Part shown: positions 9,932 to 18,437 of the stretch, piece by piece | Layout of the letters: each line of letters begins with the position of its first letter | Numbering within the stretch: position 1 is the stretch's first letter | Origin: Burkholderiales bacterium | GTDB lineage: Bacteria; Pseudomonadota; Gammaproteobacteria; Burkholderiales; Burkholderiaceae_C | Assembly: GCA_028868995.1 (NCBI GenBank) | Contig: JAGWTH010000001.1 | Coordinates: 124,001 to 188,000, forward strand | Reading direction: 5' to 3' | DNA: 64,000 nt | The notes under the pieces: generated by a model | What the model saw: the letters and a program-made list of their open reading frames with translations, nothing else | Databases searched by the model: none | What the model was told of the DNA's origin: nothing | Made by a program: the position numbers and the translations under genes

Positions 9932-10408
9932 ATGACAACACTGGACGAGGGCTGGCGGGTCACCCATCTGGGACGGCTGCTGGGGCATGCCATGCGCCGC
10001 TTCGACGAGCGCGTGCTGCACCTCATGGCCCACAACATCGACGTGCCGCTGGCGCTGTCCAACCTGGCCGCGCGTGCGCAGATCAGCGCCGCCCATGTCC
10101 ACATCACCCGCCACCTGGACCTGGAAGGAACGCGCCTGACGGACCTGGCGCAGAAGGCCGGCATGAGCAAGCAGGCCATGGGCGACCTGGTGGACCAGTG
10201 CGAGGCCTGGGGCCTGGTCACCCGCGAGGCCGATGCGCGCGACGCCCGCGCCCGGCTGGTGCGTTTCACGCCCACGGGCCTGCTGTGGCTCGCGGCCTTC
10301 CAGGACGCCGTGGCGCAGGCCGAGCGGGAGTTCCGGCAGGAGGTGGGCCAGGACGTCGCCACCGTGGTGAAGATCGGGCTCGAGGCGTACGCGGGCGGAC
10401 TGCCCTGA
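9932..10408 (+). CDS. MarR-family transcriptional regulator
   Basis: 158 residues with a winged helix of the MarR type: 'LTDLAQKAGMSKQAMGDLVDQCEAWGLV' is the recognition helix region and 'READARDARARLVRFTPTG' is the wing with the family's D-x-R-(A/S)-x-R signature. It is expected to bind DNA as a dimer and respond to a small ligand. It is divergent from recA, with 146 bases between them, and no obvious target operon adjoins it; the next gene is a two-component regulator on the same strand. The effector is unknown. Confidence 0.85.
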   Translation: MTTLDEGWRVTHLGRLLGHAMRRFDERVLHLMAHNIDVPLALSNLAARAQISAAHVHITRHLDLEGTRLTDLAQKAGMSKQAMGDLVDQCEAWGLVTREADARDARARLVRFTPTGLLWLAAFQDAVAQAEREFRQEVGQDVATVVKIGLEAYAGGLP

Positions 10409-10444
10409 GGGCGTCCGGATCCGCCGGCCGACCACCCCGGGGCC

Positions 10445-10450
10445 TAGAAT
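10445..10450 (+). promoter_or_regulatory. Candidate -10 element for the two-component genes
   Basis: TAGAAT lies 58 bases before the response-regulator start and is followed by a purine-rich stretch. No convincing -35 hexamer is seen at the right distance, so confidence is low. Confidence 0.25.
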
Positions 10451-10507
10451 TTCCGCCAGGGCGCCCGCCGTGCGAAAAAGAAAAAGGCGCCCCTCCAGGA
10501 GACAAGC

Positions 10508-11179
10508 ATGCGCATCCTCATCGCCGAAGACGACCAGGTGCTGGCCGATGGCCTGCTGCGCAGCCTGCGCGCGTCCGGCGCCGCCGTGGACCATGTGGGC
10601 AGCGGCACCGAGGCCGACACCGCCCTGATGACGAACAACGAGTTCGACCTCCTGATCCTGGACCTGGGCCTGCCGAAGATGCACGGCCTGGAGGTGCTGC
10701 GCAAGCTGCGCGCCCGCGGCTCGGGCATGCCGGTGCTGATCCTCACCGCGGCCGACGCGATCGAGGAACGGGTGAAGGGCCTAGACCTGGGCGCGGACGA
10801 CTACATGGCCAAGCCCTTCGCCCTGTCGGAGCTGGAGGCGCGCGTGCGCGCGCTCACCCGCCGCGGCATGGGCGGCACCAGCAGCACCATCAAGCACGGC
10901 CCACTGGTCTACGACCAGGCCGGCCGCGTCGCCACCATCGACGGCCGCCTGGTGGAACTCTCCGCCCGCGAGCTGGGCCTGCTGGAGGTGCTGCTGCAGC
11001 GCGCCGGCCGCCTGGTCAGCAAGGACCAGCTGGTGGAGCGCCTGTGCGAATGGGGCGAGGAGGTGAGCAACAACGCCATCGAGGTGTACATCCACCGCCT
11101 GCGCAAGAAGATCGAGAAGGGCCCGATCCGCATCGCCACGGTGCGGGGGCTGGGCTACTGCCTCGAGAAGATCCAGTGA
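10508..11179 (+). CDS. OmpR/PhoB-family response regulator (TctD/QseB-like)
   Basis: 223 residues. The receiver domain (1-115) carries the acidic pair in 'IAEDDQ', the phospho-acceptor Asp52 in 'LILDLGLPK', Thr80 and Lys102 ('DDYMAKPF'). The winged-helix effector domain ends with 'SNNAIEVYIHRLRKKI' and 'IATVRGLGYCLE', typical of this family. AGGAG lies 6 bases before the ATG. The sensor kinase gene starts 56 bases downstream, so the two form a cognate pair. The nearest characterised relatives by eye are TctD (tricarboxylate) and QseB/PmrA; no tctCBA transporter is adjacent. Confidence 0.92.
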   Translation: MRILIAEDDQVLADGLLRSLRASGAAVDHVGSGTEADTALMTNNEFDLLILDLGLPKMHGLEVLRKLRARGSGMPVLILTAADAIEERVKGLDLGADDYMAKPFALSELEARVRALTRRGMGGTSSTIKHGPLVYDQAGRVATIDGRLVELSARELGLLEVLLQRAGRLVSKDQLVERLCEWGEEVSNNAIEVYIHRLRKKIEKGPIRIATVRGLGYCLEKIQ

Positions 11180-11200
11180 AGCCTCCCCCGAGTCACCGTG

Positions 11201-11224
11201 GATTCCCGCCCGCGCGCGGATGAC
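11201..11224. repeat. Degenerate palindromic intergenic repeat, copy A
   Basis: GATTCCCGCC...GCGGATGAC in the 56-base space between the response regulator and the kinase resembles, in reverse orientation, the better-formed palindrome at 57716-57742 (both contain a GGATTCCCGC ... ATGACG frame). This looks like a dispersed short palindromic (REP-like) element; two copies are seen in the window. Confidence 0.45.
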
Positions 11225-11235
11225 GGCCCGACCCC

Positions 11236-12702
11236 ATGAAGATCTTCCAGCGTGAGCAGCGCTCGCTCTTCGGCGAGATCCTGGACTGGATGCTCACGCC
11301 CCTGCTGCTGCTGTGGCCGGTGAGCCTGGCGCTCACCTGGCTGGTGGCGCAGAGCATCGCCGGCCGGCCCTTCGACCGCGCGCTGGAATACAACGTGCAG
11401 GCGCTGGCGCAGCTGATCACGGTGCAGGGCCACCGCGCCGCCTTCAACCTGCCGCAGCCCGCCCGCGAGATCCTGCGCGCCGACGATTCGGACCAGGTCT
11501 ACTTCCAGGTGCTGGGCTCGCGCGGCGAGCTGCTCGCCGGCGAGCGCGACTTCCCGCAGCCGCCGGAGGACGAGAAGCCCGGGACCGGGGAGACCCGGCT
11601 GAGGGACGACGAGATCCGCGGGCTCGACGTGCGCGTGGCCTACACCTGGGTGCAGCTGCCCGGCGCCCCGCCGGTGCTGGTGCAGGTGGCCGAGACCCGC
11701 GAGAAGCGCTCGGTGCTCGCCACCGAGATCATCAAGGGCGTGATGCTGCCGCAGCTGGTGATCCTGCCGCTGGCGGTGCTGCTGGTGTGGCTCGCCCTGG
11801 TGCGCGGCATCAAGCCGCTGTCGGAACTGGAGGAGCGCATCCGCGCGCGCAAGCCCGACGACCTGAGCCCGCTGGACGAGAAGGCGGTGCCGCTGGAAGT
11901 GGCGCCGCTGGTGTCCTCGGTCAACGACCTGCTCACGCGCCTGAAGGACTCCATCGCCACGCAGAAGCGCTTCCTCGCCGACGCGGCCCACCAGCTGAAG
12001 ACGCCGCTCGCGGGCCTGCGCATGCAGGCCGACCTGGCCCAACGCGAACAGGTCGACGCCGAGCAGCTCAAGCAGTCGCTCAAGCAGATCGGCCGCTCCA
12101 GCATGCGCGCCACCCACACCGTGAACCAGCTGCTGGCCCTGGCCCGGGCGGAAAGCAGCGGCAAGACCCTGGTGCGCCAGACCTGCGACCTGGCGGCGCT
12201 GGCAGTCGAGGCGGTCCACGACACCGTGCCGCGGGCGATGGAAAAGCACGTCGACCTGGGCTACGACGGCGCCCAGCCCGGCGCGCCCGGCGTGCTGCTG
12301 CAGGGCAATCCCACGCTGCTGAAGGAGCTGGTGCGCAACCTCCTGGACAACGCGGTGAACTACACGCCGTCCAGCCTCGAGCGCCCGGGCGTGGTCACGG
12401 CGCGCGTGCTGGCCGACCCCTTCGGCCGCGTGCTGGTGCTGCAGGTGGAGGACTCCGGCCCGGGCATCCCCGAGGCGGAGCGCGAGCTGGTGTTCCAGCC
12501 CTTCTACCGGGCGCTGGGGACCAACGTCGACGGCTCCGGGCTGGGCCTGCCCATCGTGCTGGAGATCGCGCGCCAGCACCAGGCCAGCATCACCATCGAG
12601 GACGCGCGCCCGGGACGGCAGCCGCCGGGCACCCGCGTGAGCGTGCGCTTCGACGCCACCGCCGCGGAAGCGCCAGCCGGGGAAGCGGCCGAGGCCGCCT
12701 GA
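11236..12702 (+). CDS. Sensor histidine kinase (TctE-like, 2CSK N-terminal domain)
   Basis: 488 residues. Membrane segment 1 lies at about residues 14-38 and segment 2 at about 168-192, bracketing a ~130-residue periplasmic sensor region, as in TctE/QseC-type kinases. Then come the HisKA dimerisation helix with His252 in 'DAAHQLKTPLAGLR', the N box 'NLLDNAVNYTP', and the G boxes 'VEDSGPGIP' and 'GSGLGLPIV'. It should phosphorylate the regulator encoded just upstream. The signal sensed is unknown. A low-complexity, proline- and glutamate-rich insert lies in the periplasmic loop. Confidence 0.92.
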   Translation: MKIFQREQRSLFGEILDWMLTPLLLLWPVSLALTWLVAQSIAGRPFDRALEYNVQALAQLITVQGHRAAFNLPQPAREILRADDSDQVYFQVLGSRGELLAGERDFPQPPEDEKPGTGETRLRDDEIRGLDVRVAYTWVQLPGAPPVLVQVAETREKRSVLATEIIKGVMLPQLVILPLAVLLVWLALVRGIKPLSELEERIRARKPDDLSPLDEKAVPLEVAPLVSSVNDLLTRLKDSIATQKRFLADAAHQLKTPLAGLRMQADLAQREQVDAEQLKQSLKQIGRSSMRATHTVNQLLALARAESSGKTLVRQTCDLAALAVEAVHDTVPRAMEKHVDLGYDGAQPGAPGVLLQGNPTLLKELVRNLLDNAVNYTPSSLERPGVVTARVLADPFGRVLVLQVEDSGPGIPEAERELVFQPFYRALGTNVDGSGLGLPIVLEIARQHQASITIEDARPGRQPPGTRVSVRFDATAAEAPAGEAAEAA

Positions 12703-12703
12703 A

Positions 12704-13360
12704 TCAGGCCTTGTAGAGGTTCAGCTGCAGCCGCTCGCGCTCGATCGCGCGGGCCACGCCCGGCTGCTGCGCGACCTTCTGAACGTGGGCCCACAGCGCG
12801 GGATAGCCGGTCGGGTCGATCTGCGCGAAGCCGCCCCAACGCAGCAAGGTGAGGGCGTAGACGTCCAGCGGGCCCAGCCGCTCGCCGCCCAGCCAGGGCC
12901 GGCCGGCGTCCGCCGCCCGGCGCGCCAGTGCGTCGATCTCCCCCAGCAGGCCCGCGTACACCCTGGCGTTGAAGGCCTTGAGCTCCTCCTGCGCCTCGGG
13001 CGTGCCGGCGAACTTGAACGGCATGAACACGTGGGTGAAGGTCGGATGGACCGTGTTGTTCATCCAGGCGAGCGTCTCCAGCACACGCGCGCGCGCCAGC
13101 GGTTCGCGCGGCAGGAACTGCTGCTCGGGGAACTTCGCGTCCAGGTAGTTCACGATGGCGGCGATCTGGGTGATCGTCTCGCCGCCGTCGACCAGCACCG
13201 GCACCTGGCCGCGCGGGTTGACGGCCCGGAAGGCCGCCTCGTTCTGCTCGCCCTTGTGCAGCTTGACCAGCACCGGCTCGAATTCGGCGCCGGCGGTCTC
13301 GAGCAGGCTGTGCGGGACGAAGGAGCAGGCGCCGGGGGCGAAATACAGCTTCAGGGACAT
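12704..13360 (-). CDS. Glutathione S-transferase, beta-class-like
   Basis: 218 residues, starting MSLKLYFAPGACSFVPH with AGGAG 5 bases upstream. The thioredoxin-like N-terminal domain has the beta-class Cys12 (GACS) and the glutathione-binding 'NPRGQVPVL' cis-Pro loop; the all-helical C-terminal domain follows. It would conjugate or reduce electrophiles with glutathione in the cytoplasm. It ends one base after the end of the kinase gene, convergent with it, and is preceded on its own strand by the SPOR gene. The substrate is unknown. Confidence 0.88.
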   Translation of the reverse strand: MSLKLYFAPGACSFVPHSLLETAGAEFEPVLVKLHKGEQNEAAFRAVNPRGQVPVLVDGGETITQIAAIVNYLDAKFPEQQFLPREPLARARVLETLAWMNNTVHPTFTHVFMPFKFAGTPEAQEELKAFNARVYAGLLGEIDALARRAADAGRPWLGGERLGPLDVYALTLLRWGGFAQIDPTGYPALWAHVQKVAQQPGVARAIERERLQLNLYKA

Positions 13361-13374
13361 GGCTTCTCCTGGGT

Positions 13375-14031
13375 TCAGTGGCAGGGCCGCAGGGGCTTGT
13401 TCGCCAATGCGGGCTTGAGTTCGTCCAGCCGCGGCCGCAGGGTGTCGTCCACCGCCGGCAGCTGCAGCCGCAACCCGTTCTGGGCGGGGCGCTCCTGCAC
13501 CACCCGCGCCGTGTGCACGCCGCGCGCGGCCAGGGCCGCCAGCTGCGCGTTGGCCGCCGCTTCGCTGGGGAAGCTGCCCAGCGACAAGCCGGGCTCCAGG
13601 TCGGGATTGGCCAGCGCCTCGAAGGAGACGCCGATCTGGCGCAGCTCGGCGCGCTTGCGCGCCACCTGTTCCACGCCCGCGTACTTGCCCATGTAGATGA
13701 TCCACAGGGCCGGCTGCGTCACCGGGTCCAGGCTCCAGGAACCGGCGGGCCAGCCGGCCAGGGCCGCGCGCAGCGGCGCCACCTGGGCCGGGTCCAGGGC
13801 CGCGCTCTGCAGGCATTCCGGCGGGCGCGGCGCCTGTGCGACCTGCGCCTCGACCCGCTGCAGTTCCGCCGGCGGCAGCACCCGCACCGCCTCCGGCCGG
13901 ACCTGCTGCACCAGGCGCTGCGGCTCCGACTGCTGGGTGGGCCCCACGCCCCAGGCGAGCAGCAGCCCATGCGCCCAGGCATAGAAGGCGGCGTTGGCCA
14001 GGACCAGCAGCAGGACGATCAGGCGCAGCAT
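13375..14031 (-). CDS. SPOR-domain membrane protein
   Basis: 218 residues. An N-terminal membrane anchor (about residues 2-24, MLRLIVLLLVLANAAFYAWA) is followed by a Pro/Gln-rich spacer and a C-terminal SPOR-like fold with 'WIIYMGKYAGVEQVARKRAEL' split over two strands and 'LSLGSFPSEAAANAQLAAL'. SPOR domains bind denuded peptidoglycan glycan strands at the division septum. It starts 6 bases after birA stops, so the two are co-transcribed, an arrangement common in Burkholderiales. Confidence 0.75.
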   Translation of the reverse strand: MLRLIVLLLVLANAAFYAWAHGLLLAWGVGPTQQSEPQRLVQQVRPEAVRVLPPAELQRVEAQVAQAPRPPECLQSAALDPAQVAPLRAALAGWPAGSWSLDPVTQPALWIIYMGKYAGVEQVARKRAELRQIGVSFEALANPDLEPGLSLGSFPSEAAANAQLAALAARGVHTARVVQERPAQNGLRLQLPAVDDTLRPRLDELKPALANKPLRPCH

Positions 14032-14037
14032 GGGACT

Positions 14038-14802
14038 TCAGCGGTCGGCGGGGCGCACGCTCACCTCGGAACTGCCGATGGCGTGCAGGCCGGCCGCAGT
14101 ATGCACCAGCAGGCTGCCGTCCTCGCCGACCCCATGGGCGGTGCCGGCCGTGCCGTCGCTGAGCGTCACGGCGCGGTCCCGCAGGGCGTCCCGGGCGTCG
14201 AATCGGGCATGGAAGGGCGCGAAGCCGGATTGGGCGAAACCCAGCACGTCGCGCACCAGGGCCGGGACGACGCGCAGCAGCGCCGCGGAGGCGTCGATGT
14301 CCGGCAGCAGCTCGCGCAGGGCCGCCGGCGGCGTGGACAGGCCCTCGGCCGGACGCGGCGCGATGTTGATCCCTACCCCGATCACGGCCTGCCGGACGCC
14401 CGGGCCGCCCGCCCCGAAGCTGGCGGTCTCGATCAGGATCCCGGCCAGCTTGCGGTCGTCCAGCCACAGGTCGTTGGGCCACTTCAGGCGCACGCGCGGG
14501 TGGAGGCTCTCGGCGAGGCTGACGCCCACGGCCAGCGACAGGCCCGACCAGTCGGCCGGCGCCAGCGCCAGGCCCAGCGAAAAGGTGAGCGAATCGCCCG
14601 GGGCGCTGTGCCAGGCCCGCCCCAGGCGGCCGCGGCCCGCGGTCTGGCGCTCGACCACCAGCAGCACGGGCTCGGTACGGCCGGCGCGCGCCCGGCGCAT
14701 CAGTTCGCTGTTGCTGGAGTCGACCTCCGGCAGGACCTCCACGGTGAAGCCGGGCAGCAGCGGCGCCACCGCCTCCCACACCGCCTCGGCCTGCCAACGC
14801 AT
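14038..14802 (-). CDS. birA: Biotin--[acetyl-CoA-carboxylase] ligase
   Basis: 254 residues. The catalytic BPL/LplA-like domain shows 'EVDSSNSELMRRA', the biotin/ATP loop 'ERQTAGRGRLGRAW' and 'LKWPNDLWLDDRKLAGILIE', then the small C-terminal SH3-like domain. It adenylates biotin and transfers it to the biotin carboxyl carrier protein. The N-terminal winged helix of E. coli BirA is absent, so this is a monofunctional ligase rather than a repressor. It starts 4 bases after the end of the SET gene on the same strand. Confidence 0.92.
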   Translation of the reverse strand: MRWQAEAVWEAVAPLLPGFTVEVLPEVDSSNSELMRRARAGRTEPVLLVVERQTAGRGRLGRAWHSAPGDSLTFSLGLALAPADWSGLSLAVGVSLAESLHPRVRLKWPNDLWLDDRKLAGILIETASFGAGGPGVRQAVIGVGINIAPRPAEGLSTPPAALRELLPDIDASAALLRVVPALVRDVLGFAQSGFAPFHARFDARDALRDRAVTLSDGTAGTAHGVGEDGSLLVHTAAGLHAIGSSEVSVRPADR

Positions 14803-14806
14803 GGGC

Positions 14807-15361
14807 CTACCGGCGGCGCTTGGGCGCGAGCAGGGTGCCGCGGCAGTTCCTGCTGCCGCACCAGCAGGGATATTCGGCCTTGAGCTTCTTCGTGTACGGC
14901 TCGTCGATGATCAGGCCGTAGTCGTAGTTCAACTCCTCGCCGGCCTGGATGTTGCGCAGCGCCTTGATGAACACCCGGCCCCCCTCCTCGTCGGCCTCGC
15001 AGTTCGGGTCGCAGGAGTGGTTGATCCAGCGCGCCGCGTTGCCGCCCACGGCCGCGTCGATCACGCGGCCGTCGTCGACGTGGAAGTAGAAGGTGTGGTT
15101 GGGATCGTCCGGGTTCCAAGGATGGCGGCGCTGGGCCTCCTTCCAGGTGATGATCTCGCCCACATATTCGATGATCTGCTCGCCCTCGGGGATGTCCTGC
15201 AGCGCGAACACGCCCTTGCCGTGGACGCCGGACTTGCGGACCTGGATCCGGCGGCCGCCGGAGGCCTTGGCCGGGGCCTTCTTCACCTTGGGGGCCGCGT
15301 GGGCGGACGGGGAGCGCTTGGGGGAGGCGGCGCGGGTCTTCGCCTGGGGCTTGGCGGGCAT
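14807..15361 (-). CDS. SET-domain protein-lysine methyltransferase-like protein
   Basis: 184 residues. Residues 1-36 are Lys/Ala/Pro-rich and basic. The SET domain follows: 'RKSGVHGKGVFALQDI' (SAM-binding G-x-G), 'RWINHSCDPNCEA' with NHSC at 114-117 (pseudoknot), 'GEELNYDYG' with the catalytic Tyr, and a post-SET zinc motif C166-x-C168-x4-C173 near the C-terminus. All hallmark residues of an active methyltransferase are present; no pre-SET domain is seen. The ATG is preceded by no clear ribosome binding site. It is divergent from topB across 127 bases. The substrate is unknown; the basic Lys-rich linker of the neighbouring TopB is a candidate. Confidence 0.88.
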   Translation of the reverse strand: MPAKPQAKTRAASPKRSPSAHAAPKVKKAPAKASGGRRIQVRKSGVHGKGVFALQDIPEGEQIIEYVGEIITWKEAQRRHPWNPDDPNHTFYFHVDDGRVIDAAVGGNAARWINHSCDPNCEADEEGGRVFIKALRNIQAGEELNYDYGLIIDEPYTKKLKAEYPCWCGSRNCRGTLLAPKRRR

Positions 15362-15387
15362 GAAATGAAATCGTGTTAACTTGGGTT

Positions 15388-15425
15388 CGTACACGTGCGC
15401 GCATGCGCGTGCGCGTACGCGCGCG
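15388..15425. other. 38-bp alternating purine-pyrimidine (Z-DNA-prone) tract
   Basis: Between the divergent SET and topB genes, 38 consecutive bases alternate pyrimidine and purine without a break, mostly CG/GC and CA/TG steps (for example GTGCGCGCATGCGCGTGCGC). Such a tract flips to left-handed Z-DNA under negative supercoiling. It lies 63 bases before the topB start and 27 bases before the SET start, so it could make either promoter sensitive to supercoiling. The alternation is directly visible; the Z-DNA behaviour and any regulatory effect are inferred. Confidence 0.7.
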
Positions 15426-15488
15426 AGGAAAGCGCAGATTGTAAGAACATCGCAGGAGGCGCGGCCGCAAGGCAGGCGCTGGTGGTCC

Positions 15489-18437
15489 GTGACAAAGACA
15501 TTGGTTATTGCCGAGAAGCCCTCCGTGGCCCAGGACATCGTCCGGGCCCTCACGCCCGTGGCCGGCAAGTTCGACAAGCACGACGAGTACTTCGAGAACG
15601 AGCGCTACGTCGTGACCAGCGCCGTCGGCCACCTGGTCGAGATCCACGCGCCGGAACAGTTCGACGTGAAGCGGGGCAAGTGGAGCTTCGCCCACCTGCC
15701 GGTGATCCCGCCCTTCTTCGACCTGAAGCCGGTGGACAAGACCAAGTCGCGCCTGAACGCGGTGGTCAAGCTGGCCAGGCGCAAGGACGTGACCGACCTC
15801 GTGAACGCCTGTGACGCGGGGCGCGAGGGCGAACTGATCTTCCGCCTGATCGAGCAGTACGCCTTCGGCAGCGACGGCCTGGGCGGCGGCAAGAAGGCGG
15901 GCGCGGCCAAGCCGGTCAAGCGCCTGTGGCTGCAGTCGATGACGCCGCAGGCCATCCGCGAAGGATTCGAGAAGCTGCGCACCGACCGACAGATGGAAGG
16001 CCTGGCGCACGCGGCCCGCTCCCGCTCGGAGGCCGACTGGCTGGTGGGCATCAACGGCACGCGGGCCATGACTGCCTTCAACTCGCGCGACGGGGGCTTC
16101 TTCCTGACCACCGTGGGCCGGGTGCAGACGCCCACGCTGGCCATCGTGGTGGAGCGCGAGGAGCAGATCCGCAAGTTCGTCAGCCGCGACTACTGGGAGA
16201 TCCACGCAAGCTTCCTGGCCGAAGCCGGCGCCTATCCCGGCAAGTGGTTCGACCCGAACTTCAAGAAGGACGCCGAAGATGCCGAGAAGAAGGCCGAACG
16301 CCTGTGGAGCGAGCGCGAGGCAATCGCCATCGCCGATGCGGTGCGCGGCAAGTCCGCCACCGTCAGCGAGGAGTCCAAGCCCAGCACCCAGGCCTCGCCC
16401 GGCCTGTTCGACCTGACCTCGTTGCAGCGCGAGGCCAACGGCCGCTTCGGCTATTCGGCCAAGACCACGCTGGCGCTGGCGCAGTCGCTGTACGAGCGGC
16501 ACAAGGCGCTGACCTATCCCCGGACCGACTCGCGCCACCTGCCCTCCGACTACGTCAAGGTGGTGCACGAGACCATGGGCATGCTCGCGGGCAGCGGCCT
16601 GCCGCACCTGGCGCCGTTCGCGCGGCAGGCGCTGGACGGGAACTACGTCAAGCCGATCAAGAAGGTGTTCGACGACAGCAAGGTGTCGGACCACTTCGCC
16701 ATCATCCCGACCCTGCAGGCGCCCAGCGGCCTGTCGGATGCGGAGCAAAAACTCTACGACCTGGTGGTGCGCCGCTTCCTGGCGGTGTTCTTCCCGAGCG
16801 CCGAGTACCTGGTCACCACCCGGATCACGAAGGCGGTGGGCCACCACTTCAAGACCGAGGGCAAGGTGCTGGTCAAGCCGGGCTGGCTGGCGATCTACGG
16901 CAAGGAGGCCGCCGACCAGGAGGAGGGCCGGGAAGGCGAGAAGGGCCAGAACCTGGTGCCGGTGCAGCCGGGCGAGATGGTGCGGACTGAAAGCGCGGAG
17001 GCCAGGGGGCTGAAGACCCGGCCGCCGGCGCGCTACAGCGAAGCCACCCTGCTGGGCGCGATGGAAGGCGCCGGCAAGTTCGTCGAGGACGACGAGCTGC
17101 GCGAGGCGATGGCCGAGAAGGGCCTGGGCACGCCGGCCACCCGCGCGGCCATCATCGAGGGCCTGATCAACGAGAAATACATGCTGCGCGAGGGCCGCGA
17201 GCTGATCCCCACGGCCAAGGCCTTCCAGCTGATGACGCTGCTGCGCGGCCTGGGCGTGGAGGAGCTGAGCAAGCCGGAACTCACCGGCGAGTGGGAGTAC
17301 AAGCTCGCGCAGATGGAGCACGGCAAGCTCTCGCGCGAGCGGTTCATGCACGAGATCGCCGACATGACGAAACGCATCGTCATGAAGGCCAAGGAGTACG
17401 ACCGCGACACCGTCCCGGGCGACTACGCGACGCTGAAGACGCCCTGCCCCAACTGCGGCGGTGTGGTGCAGGAGTCCTACCGCCGCTACAACTGCGTCGG
17501 GAAGAAGGGCCAGCCGCCCTGCGGCTTCTCCTTCACCAAGATCCCCGCCGGCCGGCCCTTCGAGCTGGAGGAGGTCGAGACCTTCCTGCGCGACAAGCGC
17601 GTCGGCCCGCTGCAGGGCTTCCGCTCCAAGGCGGGCTGGCCCTTCACGGCCGAACTGGCGCTGGTGTTCGACGAGGAGGAGAAGAACTGGAAGCTCGAGT
17701 TCGACTTCGGCGAGGAGAAGAACCCGGCCGAGACCGGCGAGATCGTGGACTTCTCGGCGCAGGAGCCGCTGGGGCCCTGCCCCAAGTGCGGCCACAGGGT
17801 GTTCGAGTGGGGCAGCAACTACCTCTGCGAGCGCTCGGTCCCCACCCAGGACCATCCCGCGCCCACCTGCGACTTCCGCAGCGGCAAGATCATCCTGCAG
17901 CAGCCGGTGGAGCGCGAGCAGATGGCCAAGCTGCTGGCGACCGGCAAGACCGATCTGCTGGACAAGTTCGTGTCCATGCGCACCCGCCGCTCCTTCAAGG
18001 CCTTCCTGGCCTGGGATGCGGAAGCGGGCAAGGTGAACTTCGAGTTCGAGCCGCGCGCCTCCAAGTTCCCGCCGCGCAAGACGGCGGCCAAGGAGCCGGC
18101 GGCGGCGTACAAGGCGGGCGCGAAGGCCGCCGCGAAGAAGGCCGCGCCGGCGGCGAAGGAGGCGCCGGCGAAGAAGGCGGCCGCCAAGGCGCCGCGCAAG
18201 GCCGCCGCCGGACTGAAGCCCAGCCCGGATCTCGCCGCCGTGATCGGCACCGAACCGGTGGCACGTACCGAAGTGATCAAGAAGCTGTGGGACTACATCA
18301 AGGCCCACGGCCTGCAGGACGCCAAGGACAAGCGAGCGATCAACGCCGATGCGAAGTTGCAGCCGGTGTTCGGCAAGGCACAGGTGAGCATGTTCGAGCT
18401 GGCCGGCATCGTCGGCAAGCACCTGTCGGCGCCCTAG
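15489..18437 (+). CDS. topB: DNA topoisomerase III with histone-H1-like linker and C-terminal SWIB domain
   Basis: 982 residues from a GTG start (MTKTLVIAEKPSVAQ); no earlier ATG/GTG fits the homology. Order: toprim domain (Glu9, 'ACDAGREGELIFR' around 107-119), type IA core with catalytic Tyr343 in 'ALTYPRTDSRH', then zinc-ribbon-like segments ('CPNCGG', 'CPKCGHRVFEWG'). After about residue 857 comes a ~50-residue Lys/Ala/Pro repeat like bacterial histone-H1-type tails ('KAGAKAAAKKAAPAAKEAPA'), then a ~75-residue SWIB/MDM2-like domain ('TEVIKKLWDYIKAHGLQD', 'MFELAGIVGKHL'). The core relaxes or decatenates DNA by single-strand passage. SWIB fusions to type IA topoisomerases are known from Chlamydia TopA; the role of SWIB here is unknown. 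Confidence 0.95.
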   Translation: MTKTLVIAEKPSVAQDIVRALTPVAGKFDKHDEYFENERYVVTSAVGHLVEIHAPEQFDVKRGKWSFAHLPVIPPFFDLKPVDKTKSRLNAVVKLARRKDVTDLVNACDAGREGELIFRLIEQYAFGSDGLGGGKKAGAAKPVKRLWLQSMTPQAIREGFEKLRTDRQMEGLAHAARSRSEADWLVGINGTRAMTAFNSRDGGFFLTTVGRVQTPTLAIVVEREEQIRKFVSRDYWEIHASFLAEAGAYPGKWFDPNFKKDAEDAEKKAERLWSEREAIAIADAVRGKSATVSEESKPSTQASPGLFDLTSLQREANGRFGYSAKTTLALAQSLYERHKALTYPRTDSRHLPSDYVKVVHETMGMLAGSGLPHLAPFARQALDGNYVKPIKKVFDDSKVSDHFAIIPTLQAPSGLSDAEQKLYDLVVRRFLAVFFPSAEYLVTTRITKAVGHHFKTEGKVLVKPGWLAIYGKEAADQEEGREGEKGQNLVPVQPGEMVRTESAEARGLKTRPPARYSEATLLGAMEGAGKFVEDDELREAMAEKGLGTPATRAAIIEGLINEKYMLREGRELIPTAKAFQLMTLLRGLGVEELSKPELTGEWEYKLAQMEHGKLSRERFMHEIADMTKRIVMKAKEYDRDTVPGDYATLKTPCPNCGGVVQESYRRYNCVGKKGQPPCGFSFTKIPAGRPFELEEVETFLRDKRVGPLQGFRSKAGWPFTAELALVFDEEEKNWKLEFDFGEEKNPAETGEIVDFSAQEPLGPCPKCGHRVFEWGSNYLCERSVPTQDHPAPTCDFRSGKIILQQPVEREQMAKLLATGKTDLLDKFVSMRTRRSFKAFLAWDAEAGKVNFEFEPRASKFPPRKTAAKEPAAAYKAGAKAAAKKAAPAAKEAPAKKAAAKAPRKAAAGLKPSPDLAAVIGTEPVARTEVIKKLWDYIKAHGLQDAKDKRAINADAKLQPVFGKAQVSMFELAGIVGKHLSAP

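Noticed and set aside
10508-12702. Naming the two-component pair tctD/tctE
   Set aside because: Similarity fits, but the tctCBA tricarboxylate transporter genes are not adjacent, and QseB/QseC-type pairs are close relatives. No symbol given.
12704-14797. A single 697-residue protein covering GST, SPOR and birA regions
   Set aside because: Only the last 218 residues (GST) have homology; the rest is an out-of-frame shadow of the SPOR and birA genes. The GST ATG has a good ribosome binding site.
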